A stretch of DNA of 7,863 nucleotides from Bacteroidales bacterium (GTDB lineage: Bacteria; Bacteroidota; Bacteroidia; Bacteroidales; JAGOPY01), in NCBI GenBank assembly GCA_030638325.1, contig DAOWEV010000239.1:1-7863 (forward strand). The letters are read 5' to 3'. The position numbers and the translations under genes are program-made. Below are positions 5,617 to 7,863 of the stretch, one piece after another. The notes beneath the pieces are model-generated. The model had not been told where the DNA came from. It searched no databases and worked only from the letters and a program-made list of their open reading frames with translations. Numbering within the stretch: the first letter of the stretch is position 1; the number at the start of each line of letters is the position of its first letter.

Positions 5617-6513
5617 TTGAAAGAAGCTGTATTATCCATTTCCGGCCTGTCAAAACACTATGGCCCTATTAAGGCTGTGGATGATCTTTCTCTGGAAATC
5701 AACAGGGGAGAAGTATTCGGCCTGCTCGGCCCAAACGGCAGTGGCAAGACTACTACACTGGGCATCATCCTGGATGTGATCAGGCCACACAAAGGATCTT
5801 TCCATTGGTTTGGGCAAACACCTGTTAAAGATGCCCGTAAAAGAATCGGTTCTATACTTGAAGTGCCGGTGTTTTACCCATATCTTTCCGCGGTCAGGAA
5901 CCTCCGGATCATTGCCGATATAAAAGGCCTTCCTTATGATGGTATAGATGATACCCTGGATGCCACAGGGTTGCTGGACAGGAAAAACAGCCGCTTCAGG
6001 ACATACTCACTGGGCATGAAACAACGACTTGCTATTGCTGCGGCCATGCTTGGTGATCCGGAAGTAATGATCCTGGATGAGCCAACCAACGGCCTTGACC
6101 CAAAAGGTATTGTTGAGATCCGGGAGCTGGTCCTCAAAGTCGCCTCCAGGGGCACCACCATCATTCTGGCAAGTCATATCCTGGATGAAGTGCAAAAAAT
6201 GTGTTCTCATGTTGCAATCCTTGATGCCGGCAGGAAATTATTCTCCGGCCGGGTAGATGAAGTGCTGAATGACAGCGAGTGGGTCGAACTTTCTGCCTAT
6301 AAAATGGACGCTCTTAAACTGGTGCTGCAACAGATCCCTGATATCTCAAGCATCCAGGAAGAAGATGATAAGTACCTCGTCAGACTGAAAGATAATTTTG
6401 CCCCTGCCGATCTGAATAAACTATTGTTTGAAAAAGGAATTGTATTGTCACACCTCGGGACCAGAAAAAAATCCCTGGAAAAATACTTTCTTGAATTACT
6501 TGAAAAATCATGA
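5617..6513 (+). CDS. ABC transporter ATP-binding protein (DrrA/BcrA-like)
   Basis: ATPase subunit of an ABC-2 type exporter, 298 residues. The nucleotide-binding domain (about 5-215) has Walker A 'GPNGSGKT' (38-45), signature 'YSLGMKQR' (130-137), Walker B 'VMILDEPTNGLDP' (150-162, catalytic Glu155) and the switch His187. At the Q-loop position a Glu sits in 'ILEVPVFYPYL' (80-90), the variant typical of bacitracin/multidrug-type BcrA relatives. Residues after about 215 form the usual C-terminal extension. The start is TTG at 5617: an in-frame TGA at 5599 closes the frame upstream and no ATG or GTG lies between, and 'KEAVLSISGLSKHYG' begins as the family does. The last codon overlaps the permease start (ATGA). 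The substrate is unknown. Confidence 0.95.
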   Translation: MKEAVLSISGLSKHYGPIKAVDDLSLEINRGEVFGLLGPNGSGKTTTLGIILDVIRPHKGSFHWFGQTPVKDARKRIGSILEVPVFYPYLSAVRNLRIIADIKGLPYDGIDDTLDATGLLDRKNSRFRTYSLGMKQRLAIAAAMLGDPEVMILDEPTNGLDPKGIVEIRELVLKVASRGTTIILASHILDEVQKMCSHVAILDAGRKLFSGRVDEVLNDSEWVELSAYKMDALKLVLQQIPDISSIQEEDDKYLVRLKDNFAPADLNKLLFEKGIVLSHLGTRKKSLEKYFLELLEKS

Positions 6514-7328
6514 TGAAGACGCTTCAAATAGAATTAAAAAAGATTGTCACCTACAAAGTGTTCTGGGCCATGGTAATTATCTATTTGGTGGCTCTTTTCT
6601 TCGTCTTTTTCGGGTTTCCAAGCCTGGTTGATTATTTCTCATTGAAATCGAATACCACAGAGGTTAAACTCCTGAAAAATTTTGTATACAACTTTCCGGA
6701 TGTGTGGCAGAACCTGTCCTGGATTGCCGGACTCAGGTTTTTCATAAAAATCTTTCTGGGAATGATTGTCATCATCCTGATCACAAATGAATATGCTTAC
6801 GGCACGATCCGGCAAAATATCATCAGCGGTATGAGCCGGTTTGATTTCCTGAAAGGCAAGGTCTTCCTCATCCTGGTTTTCGCCCTGTTTGCAAGCTTGT
6901 TCATTATGATCTCAGGCTTTATCCTTGGCTTGAGCTATTCTTCCAATACCTCTTTTCATGCAATAACTTCAAAGCTAATATACCTGCCTGGCTATTTTAC
7001 TGAAGTTTTTACCTATATGTCTTTTGCACTGATGCTGGGCCTGCTGCTTAAAAGGACCGGTTTTGCCATCGGAGTCCTATTTGTTTACCCGATCATAGAG
7101 ATCATAGTGCAGCAAAAGATGAGTGACAAGATCATCCCTTTCCTGCCGGTAAATGCCATGAACCATATTATCAGAACGCCTAACACCTCGCTGATACAAT
7201 ACAGCTCTCCCAACTCGGAAATTGATCTTCAGACTCTTATTGCAGGCCAGGATGTAGTCATCAGCCTGGTATATGCAGCACTGTTTATTGCTATCTCTTA
7301 TCTGATACTTAAGAAAAGGGACCTTTAG
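6510..7328 (+). CDS. ABC-2 type transporter permease subunit
   Basis: Membrane subunit partnering the ATPase encoded immediately upstream. The ATG at 6510 overlaps the ATPase stop codon as ATGA, indicating translational coupling; a second ATG follows at 6513. The 272 residues start with an amphipathic 'LQIELKKIVTYKVFW' and contain about six membrane spans, near 17-37, 78-94, 116-140, 162-180, 183-200 and 247-266. A large extracytoplasmic segment lies between the first two. The 'NEYAYGTIRQNIISGMSR' stretch (93-110) after the second span is a hallmark of ABC-2 permeases of the NatB/bacitracin type. The protein ends in 'LKKRDL', again typical. Substrate unknown; drug, lipid, peptide or sodium export are all possible. 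Confidence 0.92.
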   Translation: MMKTLQIELKKIVTYKVFWAMVIIYLVALFFVFFGFPSLVDYFSLKSNTTEVKLLKNFVYNFPDVWQNLSWIAGLRFFIKIFLGMIVIILITNEYAYGTIRQNIISGMSRFDFLKGKVFLILVFALFASLFIMISGFILGLSYSSNTSFHAITSKLIYLPGYFTEVFTYMSFALMLGLLLKRTGFAIGVLFVYPIIEIIVQQKMSDKIIPFLPVNAMNHIIRTPNTSLIQYSSPNSEIDLQTLIAGQDVVISLVYAALFIAISYLILKKRDL

Positions 7329-7330
7329 AA

Positions 7331-7407
7331 GATCACTGATTAACGATTAACGATTAACGATTAACGATTTGAGATTTTCCATTCACGATTCACTACTCAC
7401 GATTCAC
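7331..7407. repeat. Heptamer tandem array D (11 units)
   Basis: Eleven 7-bp units in unbroken register begin 2 nt after the permease stop codon: GATCACT, GATTAAC four times, GATTTGA, GATTTTC, CATTCAC, GATTCAC, TACTCAC and GATTCAC. The last four share the NNTTCAC/NNCTCAC form seen in the right block of array C. The remaining 34 nt before the lipoprotein gene are A-rich and not periodic. Confidence 0.9.
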
Positions 7408-7441
7408 AAAAAATTCAGTACATTTATACACTCAAGCAGCC

Positions 7442-7863
7442 ATGGGTTCATTAAGTAAATACAAACCTACCTTCTACGTGATTCTACTGGGATCATTGAT
7501 TCTCGCCAGTTGCAACCGGATGACCTATGAAAGAATGTATCCTACACTGAATGACGGGAAGTATGATACGGAATTTCCTTACCGCGACTGTTCCAAACAA
7601 CTTGACGATATTTCACAAACGGTGAAAAAGATCTTCTGTCTGGCCGACTACAAGACCTTTACATTTGAAGCGGAACAAAAACTGACTTCCGAAGACATAC
7701 AAAACATCCCTTCCGACAGTTTGAGAAAAATATCCAAAAGCATTACAAACATTAGTGAAGCAGCCACCGGAACCGGGACAATTATTTACTATGAGAACAA
7801 TCGTATTGCCCTGCTTACCTGTGCTCACATTTTAAATTTCCCGGATACCGTTTATACCTATTA
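7442..7863 (+). CDS. Lipoprotein with trypsin-like serine protease start (3' truncated)
   Basis: An ATG at 7442 opens a frame that runs off the right edge after 140 codons. The N-terminus is a lipoprotein signal: charged 'SKYK', hydrophobic 'FYVILLGSLI', then lipobox 'LASC' with Cys24, so the protein is exported and lipid-anchored in the envelope. After a polar helical region, residues 109-130 read 'TGTGTIIYYENNRIALLTCAHI'. This has the G-T-G strand followed by T-x-A-His (His129), the arrangement around the catalytic His of trypsin-like peptidases. The Asp and Ser of the triad would lie beyond the window, so activity cannot be judged. A near-consensus -7 element TACATTTA (7419-7426) precedes the gene, lacking the final G. 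It is separated from the ABC operon by heptamer array D and may have its own promoter. Confidence 0.75.
   Translation, partial: MGSLSKYKPTFYVILLGSLILASCNRMTYERMYPTLNDGKYDTEFPYRDCSKQLDDISQTVKKIFCLADYKTFTFEAEQKLTSEDIQNIPSDSLRKISKSITNISEAATGTGTIIYYENNRIALLTCAHILNFPDTVYTY

Overview
The window looks like a chromosomal segment from a Bacteroidota bacterium, probably of the Bacteroidales/Marinilabiliales type. The phylum call rests on the DnaA protein (domain I 'QSYKTWF', linker ending 'NPFVIPG', domain IV 'DHATVLHA'), on the gene order dnaA then low-molecular-weight phosphatase then a short tetrapyrrole-methylase-type methyltransferase, and on a TAnnTTTG promoter element upstream of slyD. The order below phylum is only a guess. 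No rRNA, tRNA, CRISPR array or transposase gene was seen.

Layout. At the left edge (1-509) lie the tail of an unidentified gene and a small AT-rich gene, perhaps a toxin/immunity remnant. They are followed by a 438-bp very AT-rich non-coding stretch holding two abutting DnaA-box-like 9-mers, a candidate replication origin. Next come dnaA (948-2381), a low-molecular-weight protein tyrosine phosphatase (2385-2846), a serine racemase/threonine dehydratase-type PLP enzyme (2872-3816) and an RsmI-like methyltransferase (3912-4616), all on the + strand and possibly one transcription unit. slyD (4688-5188) runs on the - strand, convergent with the methyltransferase. A two-gene ABC exporter (5617-7328, overlapping ATGA) and the start of a lipoprotein with a trypsin-like His motif (7442 to the edge) complete the window.

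The most striking feature is non-coding. From position 3828 rightwards, every intergenic junction except the 4-bp overlap inside the ABC operon is filled by a tandem array of 7-bp units: 3828-3911 (12 units), 4624-4686 (9), 5303-5589 (41) and 7331-7407 (11). The unit sequence changes inside and between arrays (RGTTGAC, GAGTTGA, CAACCGT, AATTAGG, TTAAATT, NNTTCAC, GTCTTCG, GATTAAC), yet the 7-bp register is unbroken within each array. The arrays occur in codirectional, convergent and divergent spacers alike. One runs flush to a start codon and contains a perfect hairpin at the point where the unit switches strand. Two arrays 1.6 kb apart share an exact 18-nt word. This resembles the short tandemly repeated repetitive (STRR) heptamers described in cyanobacteria, but here the period is conserved more strictly than the sequence.

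The genes are mostly housekeeping: replication initiation, a phosphatase, an amino-acid PLP enzyme, a putative rRNA methyltransferase, a chaperone/prolyl isomerase, and an export system of unknown substrate. No functional link between them beyond operon-like spacing is evident.
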